Part shown: piece by piece, positions 33,249 to 42,500 of the stretch
How positions within the stretch are numbered: the first letter of the stretch is position 1
How the letters are laid out: every line of letters begins with the position of its first letter
Assembly: GCA_903904755.1 (NCBI GenBank)
Contig: CAIVDV010000053.1
Location: 62,001 to 126,000, forward strand
DNA from: an uncultured Acidobacteriaceae bacterium
GTDB taxonomy: Bacteria; Acidobacteriota; Terriglobia; Terriglobales; Acidobacteriaceae
DNA: 64,000 bases
Direction of reading: 5' to 3'
The notes under the pieces: generated by a model
What the model was told of the DNA's origin: nothing
What the model saw: the letters and a program-made list of their open reading frames with translations, nothing else
The model's database searches: none
Position numbers and translations under genes: made by a program

Positions 33249-35015
33249 ATGCATCGCTGGTCCAAAATCTTCGTCCCTACCCTTCGCGAGGCTCCTTCCG
33301 ACGCTGAAGTCGCGAGCCACAAGTTCCTCCTCCGCGCCGGCTACATCCGCCAGCTCGGCGCAGGAATCTACTCCTATCTCTTCTTCGGACAGCGCGCGCT
33401 GAACAAAATCATCGCCATCATCCGCCAGGAAATGGACCAAATCGGCCAGGAGTTCTTCCTCCCCGCCCTCAATCCCCGCGAAGTCTGGGAAGAGTCCGGC
33501 CGCTGGACGGGCATGGGCGACAACATGTTCCGCCTCAAGGACCGCAAGGGCGCTGACCTCTGCCTGGGCATGACCCACGAAGAGATCATGACCTCCATCG
33601 CCCGCAACGAACTCCGCAGCTACAAGCAGTTGCCCCAGATCTGGTACCAGATCCAGACCAAGTTCCGCGACGAGCCCCGTCCCAAATCCGGCCTCCTCCG
33701 CGTCCGCCAGTTCACCATGAAGGACAGCTACTCCTTCGACATCGACCAGGCCGGCCTCGACCAGTCCTTCGACCTCCACGACCGCGTCTATCGCAAAATC
33801 TTCTCCCGCTGCGGCCTCCGCTTCGTCGCCGTTGAGGCCGATTCCGGCTCCATGGGCGGCTCCCAGTCCCAGGAGTTCATGGTCTACACCGACGCCGGCG
33901 AAGACCTCATCGCCAGTTGCCCGGTCTGCTCCTACGCCGCCAACGTCGAAAAGGCCACCTCTGTGCTCGGCCCCGTCCGCGAAATGGAAGCCACCAGCGA
34001 CGGCCATCCGGAACTCGTCCACACCCCAGGCTGCGCCTCCATCGCCGATGTCGCCGCCTTCTTCCAGATCTCGCCGGCCTCTGACATCAAGTGCGTCGCC
34101 TACATGGCGCTCAAGCGCGGCACAAACGGCGCGGCCGACTCCTGGCACGGCGTCTCCGCCTTCCTGCGCGGCGACCATCAGGTGAACGAAACCAAGCTCA
34201 TGGGCCTCGTCGGCGCTGCGGAACTTCGCCCCATGGTCGCCGAAGAGCTGGCCCAGTTCCTCAACGGCCCCGCCGGCTACCTGGGCCCCGTCGGCCTCAA
34301 ACCCGCCGCGCAAACCCTCGCCGTCGGCCTCACCGTTGTCGTCGATAACGCGCTCAAGGGCCGCAACAACATGGTCTGCGGTGCAAACCGGGCCGACTAC
34401 CACCTCCGCAACGTCACCCCCGGCGAAGACTTCGGCTGGACCACCCTCGGCGACATCCGCACCGTCAATGAGGGCGAGCTTTGCCCCACTGTCGGCTGCT
34501 CCGGCAAACTCGTCGTCGGCAAGGCCGTTGAAATTGGGCACATCTTCAAGCTCGGATACAAGTACTCCCAGGCCATGGGCGCCAAGGTTCTTGACCCCAA
34601 CGGCAAGGAAGTCACCCCCATCATGGGCAGCTACGGCATCGGTGTGGAGCGTATCCTCACCGCCGCCATTGAGCAGTCCAACGATACCAACGGCTTCTGG
34701 CTCCCGGCCGCCATCGCGCCCTTCACCGTCGTCGTCACCGTCACCAACGTCACGGACCAGACCCTCCGCGAAACCGGCGAATCCCTCGCCGCCTCGCTTG
34801 AAGCCGCCGGTTTTGATGTTCTCCTCGATGACCGCGACGAGCGCGCCGGCGTCAAGTTCAAGGACGCTGACCTGGTCGGCATCCCATACCGCGTCAACGT
34901 CGGCAAAAAGGTCGTCGACGGCAAGGTCGAGCTCGTCAGCCGCGCCGCCCTGGCAGCCGAGGAGGTCGCCATTGCCGATGTCCCGGCCCGACTCGCCGCA
35001 CTCATCAACGGCTAG
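33249..35015 (+). CDS. proS: Prolyl-tRNA synthetase (bacterial type)
   Basis: 588 residues, close to the family norm of about 570. Class II catalytic motifs: motif 1 in [14 protein letters not shown], motif 2 [21 protein letters not shown] (arginine pair), motif 3 [14 protein letters not shown]. Between motifs 2 and 3, about residues 225-400, is the INS/YbaK-type editing domain that removes alanine from tRNA-Pro. The C-terminal anticodon-binding domain follows ([29 protein letters not shown]). Charges tRNA-Pro in the cytoplasm. The next gene on the same strand is the penicillin-binding protein after 109 bases. Confidence 0.97.
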   Translation: MHRWSKIFVPTLREAPSDAEVASHKFLLRAGYIRQLGAGIYSYLFFGQRALNKIIAIIRQEMDQIGQEFFLPALNPREVWEESGRWTGMGDNMFRLKDRKGADLCLGMTHEEIMTSIARNELRSYKQLPQIWYQIQTKFRDEPRPKSGLLRVRQFTMKDSYSFDIDQAGLDQSFDLHDRVYRKIFSRCGLRFVAVEADSGSMGGSQSQEFMVYTDAGEDLIASCPVCSYAANVEKATSVLGPVREMEATSDGHPELVHTPGCASIADVAAFFQISPASDIKCVAYMALKRGTNGAADSWHGVSAFLRGDHQVNETKLMGLVGAAELRPMVAEELAQFLNGPAGYLGPVGLKPAAQTLAVGLTVVVDNALKGRNNMVCGANRADYHLRNVTPGEDFGWTTLGDIRTVNEGELCPTVGCSGKLVVGKAVEIGHIFKLGYKYSQAMGAKVLDPNGKEVTPIMGSYGIGVERILTAAIEQSNDTNGFWLPAAIAPFTVVVTVTNVTDQTLRETGESLAASLEAAGFDVLLDDRDERAGVKFKDADLVGIPYRVNVGKKVVDGKVELVSRAALAAEEVAIADVPARLAALING

Positions 35016-35124
35016 CATCTCCGGCCGGGGCGGGGATTCCCTCGCTCTGGCCGTCTTCCGCCTCCCAAACGGAACCGCAGCCGTCCAATTACCGTAACTT
35101 CCATCAACTGTTCGGAGACACACC

Positions 35125-37512
35125 ATGGCAATTCGAGTCCGCATCCGGAAACCTGCCAACCGTGGCGGATGGCTGCGCCTGCTCGCGCTCTTCGCACTGG
35201 CTGGCTGCGCCGCCGTCGCCGTTCTCGTCTTTGCCGTGGGCGCATACTTCTACGTCTCCTATCAGCCCATGGTCGAGGCCCGGCTCAAGGAGCCCCTCTT
35301 CGCCACCACTGCCAAAATCTACGCAGCCCCACGCGAAATCCGGCCCGGCCAGCGCCTCACCCTGCCCGGCATCGTCAATGAGCTCCGCCAGGCAGGTTAC
35401 ACCGAAGACGGCGCATCCAACACTTCCCCCGTCGGCACCTTCACCCTCGGCCCCAACTACGTCAACGTCCGTCCCGGTGCCCAGTCCTACCACTCTCAGG
35501 ACGGCGCTTCCATCCACTTCGCCAACAGTCTCGTCGACTCCATCTCCGACGACCGCGGACAGGCCCTGGCCAGCTACGAACTCGAGCCCCTGCTCATCAC
35601 CGGGCTCTCTGAAGACGTCAACCGCACCAAGCGCCGCCTCATCACCTACGACGAAATCCCCGCCAACCTCGTCCAGGCCGTCCTCGCCATTGAAGACCGC
35701 CGCTTTTTCGAGCACAACGGCGTTAACGTCTTCCGCCTTCTTGAAGCCGGCGTTCGCGATATCCGCAGCGGCCAAAAGCAGCAGGGCGGCTCCACCCTCA
35801 CCATGCAGCTCGCCCGCGGATTCTTCCTCTCCCCGGAAAAGCGCCTCAAGCGCAAGCTCATTGAAATCGTCATCACCCTCCAGCTCGAACATCGCTTCAA
35901 CAAGCAGCAGATATTCGAGATGTACGCCAACCAGATCAACCTCGGGCAGCGCGGCAGCTTCTCCATCAACGGCTTCGGAGAAGCCTCCCAGGCCTACTTC
36001 GGCAAAGACATCAAGCAGCTCAACCTCGCCGAGTGCGCCACCCTCGCCGGCATGATCCAGCGCCCCAATTACTTCTCGCCCTATCGCCACTCTGACCGCA
36101 CCATGGACCGCCGCAACCTCGTCCTCGACTCCATGGTCGAAACCGGCGCCATCACCAAGGACCTCGCCGAGCGCACCAAGGCCGAGCCCCTCAAGGTCAG
36201 CGCACAGAGCGTCGACGCCTCTGACGCCCCCTACTTCGTTGACCTCGTCCGTGACCAGCTCAACCAAAAGCTCGGCGACCGCGACTTCAACCGCGAAGGC
36301 CTCCACATCTACACATCGCTCGACCCTGACCTCCAGCGAGCCGCAACCTGGGCCGTCGATAACACCGTCCACGAAATCGACGCCCTCGTCGACAAAATGC
36401 ACCCCCACCACAAGCCCGGCGAACCCCTCACCTATCCCCAGGTCGCCCTTGTCGCCCTCAATCCCCACACCGGCCAGGTCCTCGCCCTCGTCGGCGGTCG
36501 CAGCTACGGCATCAGCCAGCTCAACCACGCCGTCGCCAAGCGCCCCACCGGCTCCATCTTCAAGCCCTTCGTCTACGCCGCCGCCCTCACCACCGGCATG
36601 CAAGGCACCCACCTCGCCGGCCACGAAGAGCCCTTCTCCCAGATCTCCATCGTCAACGACGAGCAAACCACCTTCGAGGCCTACGGGCAGCCCTACTCTC
36701 CCCACAACGACAAGGACGAGTACTTCGGTGCCGTCACCGCCCGCTTCGCCCTCCAGAAATCCCTCAACAACGCCACTATCTCGCTCGCCTCGCTGGTCGG
36801 CTACGACAACGTCGCCTCCCTCGCCCGCGACGCAGGCGTCCACGGAGCCAAGGGAACCCCCGCCATGGCCATCGGCGCCTACGACGCCACCCCGATCGAA
36901 ATGGCAGGCGCCTACACCATCTTTGCCAACGCCGGTCTCCGCATCGACCCCTGGATGGTCGCCAGCGTCCGCAGCCCCCAGGGTGACGTCATCACCGACT
37001 TCAGCCCCGTCACCAAGCAGCTCCTCGACCCCCGCGTCGCCTTCGTCACCACCGATATGCTTGAGAATGTCATTGACCACGGCACCGGCTACGAAGCCCG
37101 CCGCCGCGGCTTCACTGTCCCTGCCGCCGGCAAAACCGGCTCCTCCCACGACGCCTGGTTCGCCGGATACACCTCAAACCTGCTCTGCGTTGTCTGGGTC
37201 GGCAACGACGACTACACCGACGTCAAAATCCACGGCGCTCAGGCCGCCGCTCCCATCTGGGCAGAGTTCATGAAGCGCGCCATCACCCTGCCCCAGTACT
37301 CCGACACCAACTCCTTCACCCCGCCTGACGGCGTCCAGATGGTCACCATCGACAAGGCAACCAGCCTCCCCGCCGACGCCGGCTGCTCGGGGGAAACCTA
37401 TGAAGCCGCCTTCGTCGAAGGCACCGTCCCCATGGAAACATGCTCCCGCTCCTCCGCCCAGGACCACCGCAACTTCTTTCAGAAAATCTTCGGCGGCGGC
37501 AAAAAGCAGTAG
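35125..37512 (+). CDS. mrcB: Bifunctional penicillin-binding protein 1B-like (class A PBP)
   Basis: 795 residues, GGAG eight bases before ATG. A short basic cytoplasmic tail and one membrane helix (about 20-45) are followed by the PBP1B-type UB2H-like region, a GT51 transglycosylase with the catalytic AIEDRRFFEHNG (about 190) and QGGSTLTMQLAR, and a transpeptidase domain with the active-site serine in PTGSIFKPF (about 475), SLNN (about 545) and KTGS (about 670). It polymerises and crosslinks peptidoglycan in the periplasm. The SxxK box reads SIFK rather than the common STFK. It ends 7 bases from the convergent fic gene. Confidence 0.93.
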   Translation: MAIRVRIRKPANRGGWLRLLALFALAGCAAVAVLVFAVGAYFYVSYQPMVEARLKEPLFATTAKIYAAPREIRPGQRLTLPGIVNELRQAGYTEDGASNTSPVGTFTLGPNYVNVRPGAQSYHSQDGASIHFANSLVDSISDDRGQALASYELEPLLITGLSEDVNRTKRRLITYDEIPANLVQAVLAIEDRRFFEHNGVNVFRLLEAGVRDIRSGQKQQGGSTLTMQLARGFFLSPEKRLKRKLIEIVITLQLEHRFNKQQIFEMYANQINLGQRGSFSINGFGEASQAYFGKDIKQLNLAECATLAGMIQRPNYFSPYRHSDRTMDRRNLVLDSMVETGAITKDLAERTKAEPLKVSAQSVDASDAPYFVDLVRDQLNQKLGDRDFNREGLHIYTSLDPDLQRAATWAVDNTVHEIDALVDKMHPHHKPGEPLTYPQVALVALNPHTGQVLALVGGRSYGISQLNHAVAKRPTGSIFKPFVYAAALTTGMQGTHLAGHEEPFSQISIVNDEQTTFEAYGQPYSPHNDKDEYFGAVTARFALQKSLNNATISLASLVGYDNVASLARDAGVHGAKGTPAMAIGAYDATPIEMAGAYTIFANAGLRIDPWMVASVRSPQGDVITDFSPVTKQLLDPRVAFVTTDMLENVIDHGTGYEARRRGFTVPAAGKTGSSHDAWFAGYTSNLLCVVWVGNDDYTDVKIHGAQAAAPIWAEFMKRAITLPQYSDTNSFTPPDGVQMVTIDKATSLPADAGCSGETYEAAFVEGTVPMETCSRSSAQDHRNFFQKIFGGGKKQ

Positions 37513-37519
37513 CTTCGGT

Positions 37520-38635
37520 TCAACCCTGCTTCCCCGCCACCCGCCTTGGCTCCCGGGTTCGCTCCCGCAGCTCCACCAGCGCCGGGCCAGCCAGGTACAT
37601 GCGGCCGCGCTTCTCCCCCGTCGCCACCAACAGCCCCAGGTCGGTCAAATGCTTCAAGTCGCGGCTCGCCACCTGGTCTGAGACTTCCGTAATCCGCCGA
37701 TACACCGCATTCCTCACCCGCCATCCAAACGTCGCGTCTGACAGCGCGTACACCGTCCGTTCCGCCAGCCCAAGCCGTCCAATCATCCGCTCCAACTCAT
37801 CCCAAACCCGCTCAATCTCCCGATTCCGCCGAATCAGTGACCTCGCCTGCTCCAGATGAGCCGCAAGGCAATAATCCACCCAGGGTCCTGCATCCTGCTC
37901 AGGACTCCACCGCCCGCGCCCCACCTCTGCCAGAACATCGTAATACCCCTGCGTGTGTCGCCCCAGATACTCCTCGATGCTGCAGAACTCCGCCTCCAAT
38001 ATCCCTTCCCTAGCCAAAACCAGCGTCTGCAGGCAACGCGCCATCCGCCCGTTTCCGTCCGAATACGGATGGATCATCACCAGATTCAGGTGTGCCATCG
38101 CCGCACGCACCATCCCCACCTGCCCATCGCCCGCATTCAGCTCCTCCATCAGCTCTTCCATCAGCCCTGGCACCAGCTCCGGCTCCGGCCCCTCATACAC
38201 CGTCTCCTCGCGCGACTCATCCCGCACGTAAATCGGCCGCAGCCGCCACCGCCCGGGGTGCCGCGTCAAGTCATAGGAGGTCATCATGAAGTGCAGCCCG
38301 TTCAGCATCCCCGCGCTGTAACGGAAATACTTGTCCTCCGCCAGCCCCAGTACATACGTCATCGCGTCCCGATACCCTCGAATTGCCGCCGAAGTCTCCC
38401 GCTCGGCATCCAGCGGCTCCTCTCCCTCAATCAGCGCAACGGCATCCTCTTCAGACACCCGGTAGCCTTCAATGCTGTTCGAACCCTGCACAGCCCGCGC
38501 GAACGCACTCCGCCGCAGCGCTCCCAGCCAGCGACGCTGCGACCGCAACACATGGCGCAGGTCATGGCGGACGGCAAGCACCTCATCCAGAGCTTCCCTT
38601 TGTTCTTTGCGCAACTCGGGCGTACGGAAAAGCAT
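37520..38635 (-). CDS. Fic domain protein with built-in inhibitory helix and C-terminal winged helix
   Basis: 371 residues. The Fic catalytic motif HPYSDGNGRMAR is complete (His189), so AMP or another nucleotide monophosphate transfer to a hydroxyl side chain is expected. The inhibitory motif S-N-S-I-E-G lies N-terminal to it (Ser52-Glu56-Gly57), which marks class II Fic proteins that hold themselves off until the helix moves. The last 80 residues look like a winged helix (SDQVASRDLKHLTDLGLLVATGEKRGRMYLAG), common in Fic proteins of this subgroup, perhaps for self-regulation. No separate antitoxin gene is beside it. Target unknown. Confidence 0.9.
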   Translation of the reverse strand: MLFRTPELRKEQREALDEVLAVRHDLRHVLRSQRRWLGALRRSAFARAVQGSNSIEGYRVSEEDAVALIEGEEPLDAERETSAAIRGYRDAMTYVLGLAEDKYFRYSAGMLNGLHFMMTSYDLTRHPGRWRLRPIYVRDESREETVYEGPEPELVPGLMEELMEELNAGDGQVGMVRAAMAHLNLVMIHPYSDGNGRMARCLQTLVLAREGILEAEFCSIEEYLGRHTQGYYDVLAEVGRGRWSPEQDAGPWVDYCLAAHLEQARSLIRRNREIERVWDELERMIGRLGLAERTVYALSDATFGWRVRNAVYRRITEVSDQVASRDLKHLTDLGLLVATGEKRGRMYLAGPALVELRERTREPRRVAGKQG

Positions 38636-38680
38636 AATACAACTATCCTCAACACAGATAATAACTGTATTCCATACACT

Positions 38681-39535
38681 TCACAACTGCTTATCCATAA
38701 CCCCATCCCCCTGGCACCTCGGACACCAGTACGTCACCCGTGCATCCGGCCCCTGCAAGCACCGCCGCACCACCTCCCCGCAACGCCGGCAGGCCTCATC
38801 CCGCCGCCCATACACCCACAGATTCTCCCCCAGATCCGCCGCGTGCGTTGTCCGCCGCTTCCTCCCCTGGAACGTCACCACCGTATCCCCGGAATCCTCC
38901 AGCACATTGGCCGCCAGCAGCTTCACCGCCAGCTCCACCACCCGCCGCACCTCGGCCTCCGTCAGTTGCTCCATCCGCACAAACGGACTCAGCCCCGCCA
39001 GAAAACAAATCTCCGACTTGAAGACATTCCCCACCCCGGCCAGCACCCGCTGATTCAGCAGCACATCCGCCAGCGCCTCACCCGTCCGTCCCCGCAGCCG
39101 TTCCACAGCAGCCGCCGCGTCAAACTCCCCGCTCAGCACATCCCGCTCCGGCCGGGGAATCCCTCCCGCCCGCTCCAGCGACTCCTCGGTAAAAACCTTC
39201 GCCACCGGTATCCGGAACCCCGCCGCCACATAGGCCTCCGTCTCCAGCAGCACCCGCAGGTCCCGCCTCGACGCCTGCCACCGCTCGCCCGGCCGGTAGA
39301 TATGCCAGCTCCCGCTCATCAGCATGTGCGTCGCCAGCACCCGTCCATCGCTGAAGCGCACCAGCAGCCACTTCCCCCGCGCCTCCACCTCGGTCACCGT
39401 CTGCCCCACAAAGCTCTCCTGGTCCTCAGCCGCCGTCAGCACAGCATACCCGCTCTCAAACCGGGTCACAACCCGCCCCGTCAGCGCCCGACCCAGCACC
39501 CGCGCCGTCCGGTAGATGGTATCTCCCTCCGGCAC
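38681..39535 (-). CDS. nei: Endonuclease VIII-like DNA glycosylase (Fpg/Nei family)
   Basis: 284 residues from a GTG at 39535. The N-terminus (M)PEGDTIYRTARVL is the Nei2 type, with catalytic Pro2 and Glu3. The helix-two-turn-helix DVLLNQRVLAGVGNVFKSEICF and the C-terminal zinc finger with C-x2-C ... C-x2-C (CRRC and CPRC) are intact, and a conserved lysine lies in ARGKWLLVRF. It removes oxidised pyrimidines and nicks the backbone. It starts three bases after the lhr stop codon on the same strand, the same neighbour pair as in Mycobacterium tuberculosis (Rv3296-Rv3297), which suggests a shared repair job. Confidence 0.93.
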   Translation of the reverse strand: MPEGDTIYRTARVLGRALTGRVVTRFESGYAVLTAAEDQESFVGQTVTEVEARGKWLLVRFSDGRVLATHMLMSGSWHIYRPGERWQASRRDLRVLLETEAYVAAGFRIPVAKVFTEESLERAGGIPRPERDVLSGEFDAAAAVERLRGRTGEALADVLLNQRVLAGVGNVFKSEICFLAGLSPFVRMEQLTEAEVRRVVELAVKLLAANVLEDSGDTVVTFQGRKRRTTHAADLGENLWVYGRRDEACRRCGEVVRRCLQGPDARVTYWCPRCQGDGVMDKQL

Positions 39536-39538
39536 CGC

Positions 39539-42500
39539 CTACCTCCCGCTCCCCGGCGTATATCCTGGCCTGGTCAGTGCCGGCCTGTTCTGCATCGCTT
39601 CTTCCGGAGTCGGCCTACCACTCGCCATCGGCGGCCGCGCCGTTCGCCGCACCTGCATCCCCACCGGCCCCGCATGGAAGCCCGCCCCCGCCAGCGCCCG
39701 GCCAAACTCATGCGCCCCTGCCGGAACCCCGTTCACCGTCGCAATCAGCATCCCGGTCGAGTGGATTCCCTCCCGCTCCAGCCTCCCCCGGCCCACCTCC
39801 GCCAGGAACCGCGCCAGCCCATCGGCCACCTGGCTCCGGTCCGGCTCTTCCGCCGGCAAAAATACCAATATGTTCGGATTTCCCCGCCGCAGCCAAGCCA
39901 CCACCTGCCCTGCATACAGCACCACCTGCGCATACGCCGCGCGCGTCAACTGCCTGGGAGCCGTCTCCGTGTCCTCGCTCTCCACCGGCAGTTCAGGCCA
40001 CTTCAGCGCCGAGCCGTACACATTCGCCGGGTCCGTCGCCGCCAGCATCACATACTCTGGCTTCTCCGCATCCGCAGTCGGCCCCGTCCGCAGCGACCGC
40101 AGCAAATCCACCGCCGCCGGCAGCGCAAACTGCGTCGCACCCAGCCCGGCCACAAAATAGCCACGCCGCACCCGGCCACTCTCTTCCAGCGCTTTCAGCA
40201 CCGGGTAAATCGCAGAAAATCCCCCCGGCAAGTTCTCCGCCGTCACCGTCTCCCGCAGCAGCACCCCATACCGGCTCAGTAGTTGCAACGCCAGCGCGTG
40301 GTTCGCCTCCGTCGCTGTTGGGCCCAGCAGGTTCATCGTCCGCTTGCGGCTCTCCACCAGGCTCCATCGCCCCTGCGCCGTCGGCGGCGTCGTCCTGCGC
40401 GACCGAAACGCCTGCCCCTGCACATGCTGCCGCCGCTGCGTCCGCGCCGCCTCCGGCCTCTGCAGATAAGCCCGCATCGCATGCAGCGCGTCATTCGTCA
40501 CCAGCCCTCGCCACACCAGGCTCCACAGCGCATCCAGGCTCTCTCCCGGATACCCGCCCCCCACCGCCTCATGCAGCGGCATAAAAAAGCTCGCCCCCGT
40601 CTTCTCCAGCGCCTCCAGCAACTCCTCTTCCCGCTCGCTCAGCGGGCTCGTCTCCGGCCGCCTCACCGCCAGCAGAGGCATCTTCTCTGCCAGATACAGC
40701 GCCACCCGCCCATCCCGCTCGCCCAGCGGCTCCACCCCCGCCCACATCACCTCGCCGGCCGCAATCAGCGTGTCCAGGTCCCCCGGCTGATACCCCGCAA
40801 TCCGCGCCGGCAAAATCGCCGTCTCCAGCAGGCTCGCCGGCACCGGAGCACCCTGCAACTGCTCAATCGCATCCAGCAGCGCATCCATCCCCCGCCGCGG
40901 CGTCAGCAACCCCTGCCAGTGCGTCTGGAACCGTGCCAGCGTCCGCTGCTCCACCGGCTCCACTTCCTTCCGCAGCCGCGCCAGGCTCTTTCGCCGGATA
41001 ATCCGCAGCATCTCCGCGTCACACCACTCCCGGTGCAGCCCTCCCGGCCGGAACCCGCCCTCCACCACACGGTTCTCCGCGCACAGCGCCATCAGCACCT
41101 GCTCCACATGCGCCCCATCCAGCGCAAACCGCCCTGCCACCTCCGTCAGCGTGAACGGCCCATGCGTTCGCGCATACCGCCGCACCAGCTCCAGCACAGG
41201 ATGCGCCACCGGCTCCAGCAGCGCCGTCGGAATCCCCGGCGGCAGCGGAATCCCCAGCCCGTCCCGGTACCTCGCCGCGTCCTCCACCGCGATCAGCCGC
41301 TTCTCGCCGGCAACCCGCAGCTCCAGCAACCGGCGCGATCGCAGCAGCCGGTCAACCTGCTCCAGCAGCCCGCCATCCACCACCCGCAGCCGCAGCTCCT
41401 CCCGGCTCAAATCGCCCAACCGCAGCAGCAAATCGTGTATCCCGTCCGCATTCCGCACCCTATATGGATCCACCACGCACTGCTGCTGCTCCTCCACCTC
41501 GGCAATCGCCTCCGGGTCCAGCAACTCCCGCAGGTCCGCCTCGCCCAGCAGCTCCCGCAACTGGTCCTGGTCAATCGTCAGCGCCTGTGCCCGCCGCTCC
41601 GCCAGCGGAGCATCCCCGTCGTACAGAAAATTCGCCACATAGCTGAACAACAGGCTCGACGCAAACGGCGACGGCTTCTGCGTATCCACCACATGCACCC
41701 GCAACTGCCGCTGCTCAATCCCCCGCAGCGTCTCAATCAGCGCCGGCATGTCAAACACATCCCGCAAACACTCCCGGTACGTCTCCAGCAACAGCGGAAA
41801 CCCCGGATATCGGCTCGCCACACTCAGCAGGTCATACGCCCGCTTCCTCTGCTGCCACAGTGGCGCGCGCCCATCCGCCCTCCGCCTCGGCAGCAGCAGC
41901 GCCCGTCCCGCCGCCTCCCGGAACCGCCCGGCAAACAGCGCCGTCGCTCCCAGTTGCCGCAGCACCAGCGCCATCGCCTCCGCCGACTCCACCAATATCC
42001 AGTCGCTCGGCGGCGGCTCGTCTGAGTCCGGGAACCGCAGCACAAACCCGTCGTCCCCCCACAAGGTCTCCACTTCCGGCCCGCCCGCCGCCCGTATCCG
42101 CGCCGTCACCGCCATCGCCCACGGAATATGAATCCGGCTGCCAAACGGAGTATGCACGCACACTCGCCAGTCCCCCAGCTCATCCCGGCACCGCTCCACC
42201 ACAATATTCCGGTCATCCGGAACCTGCCCCGCCGCCGCCTTCTGGTCTTCCAGGAAGCGCAGCAGATTCTCCGCCGCACCCGGATCCAGGTCATGCTCGG
42301 CCACCAGCCGGGTCAGCGCCGCCTGCTTCGGCATCGCCTGCAACTCCCGCACCATCGCGCCAATCCGCCGCCCAAACTCCAGCGGCCGCCCCTGGCTGTC
42401 TCCCTTCCAGAACGGCATCTTCCCCGGCTCTCCCGGTGCCGGGGTCACCATCACCCGGTCATGCGTAATCTCGTCAATCCGCCAGGTCGTCGCACCCAGA

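Noticed and set aside
33243-37149. Long minus-strand open frames opposite proS and the penicillin-binding protein
   Set aside because: Products are Gly/Asp/Val-rich with no start signal; typical antisense frames of GC-rich genes.
37856-42025. Two very long plus-strand open frames opposite fic, nei and lhr
   Set aside because: Low-complexity Arg/Pro/His-rich products; the minus-strand genes have complete catalytic motifs over the same DNA.
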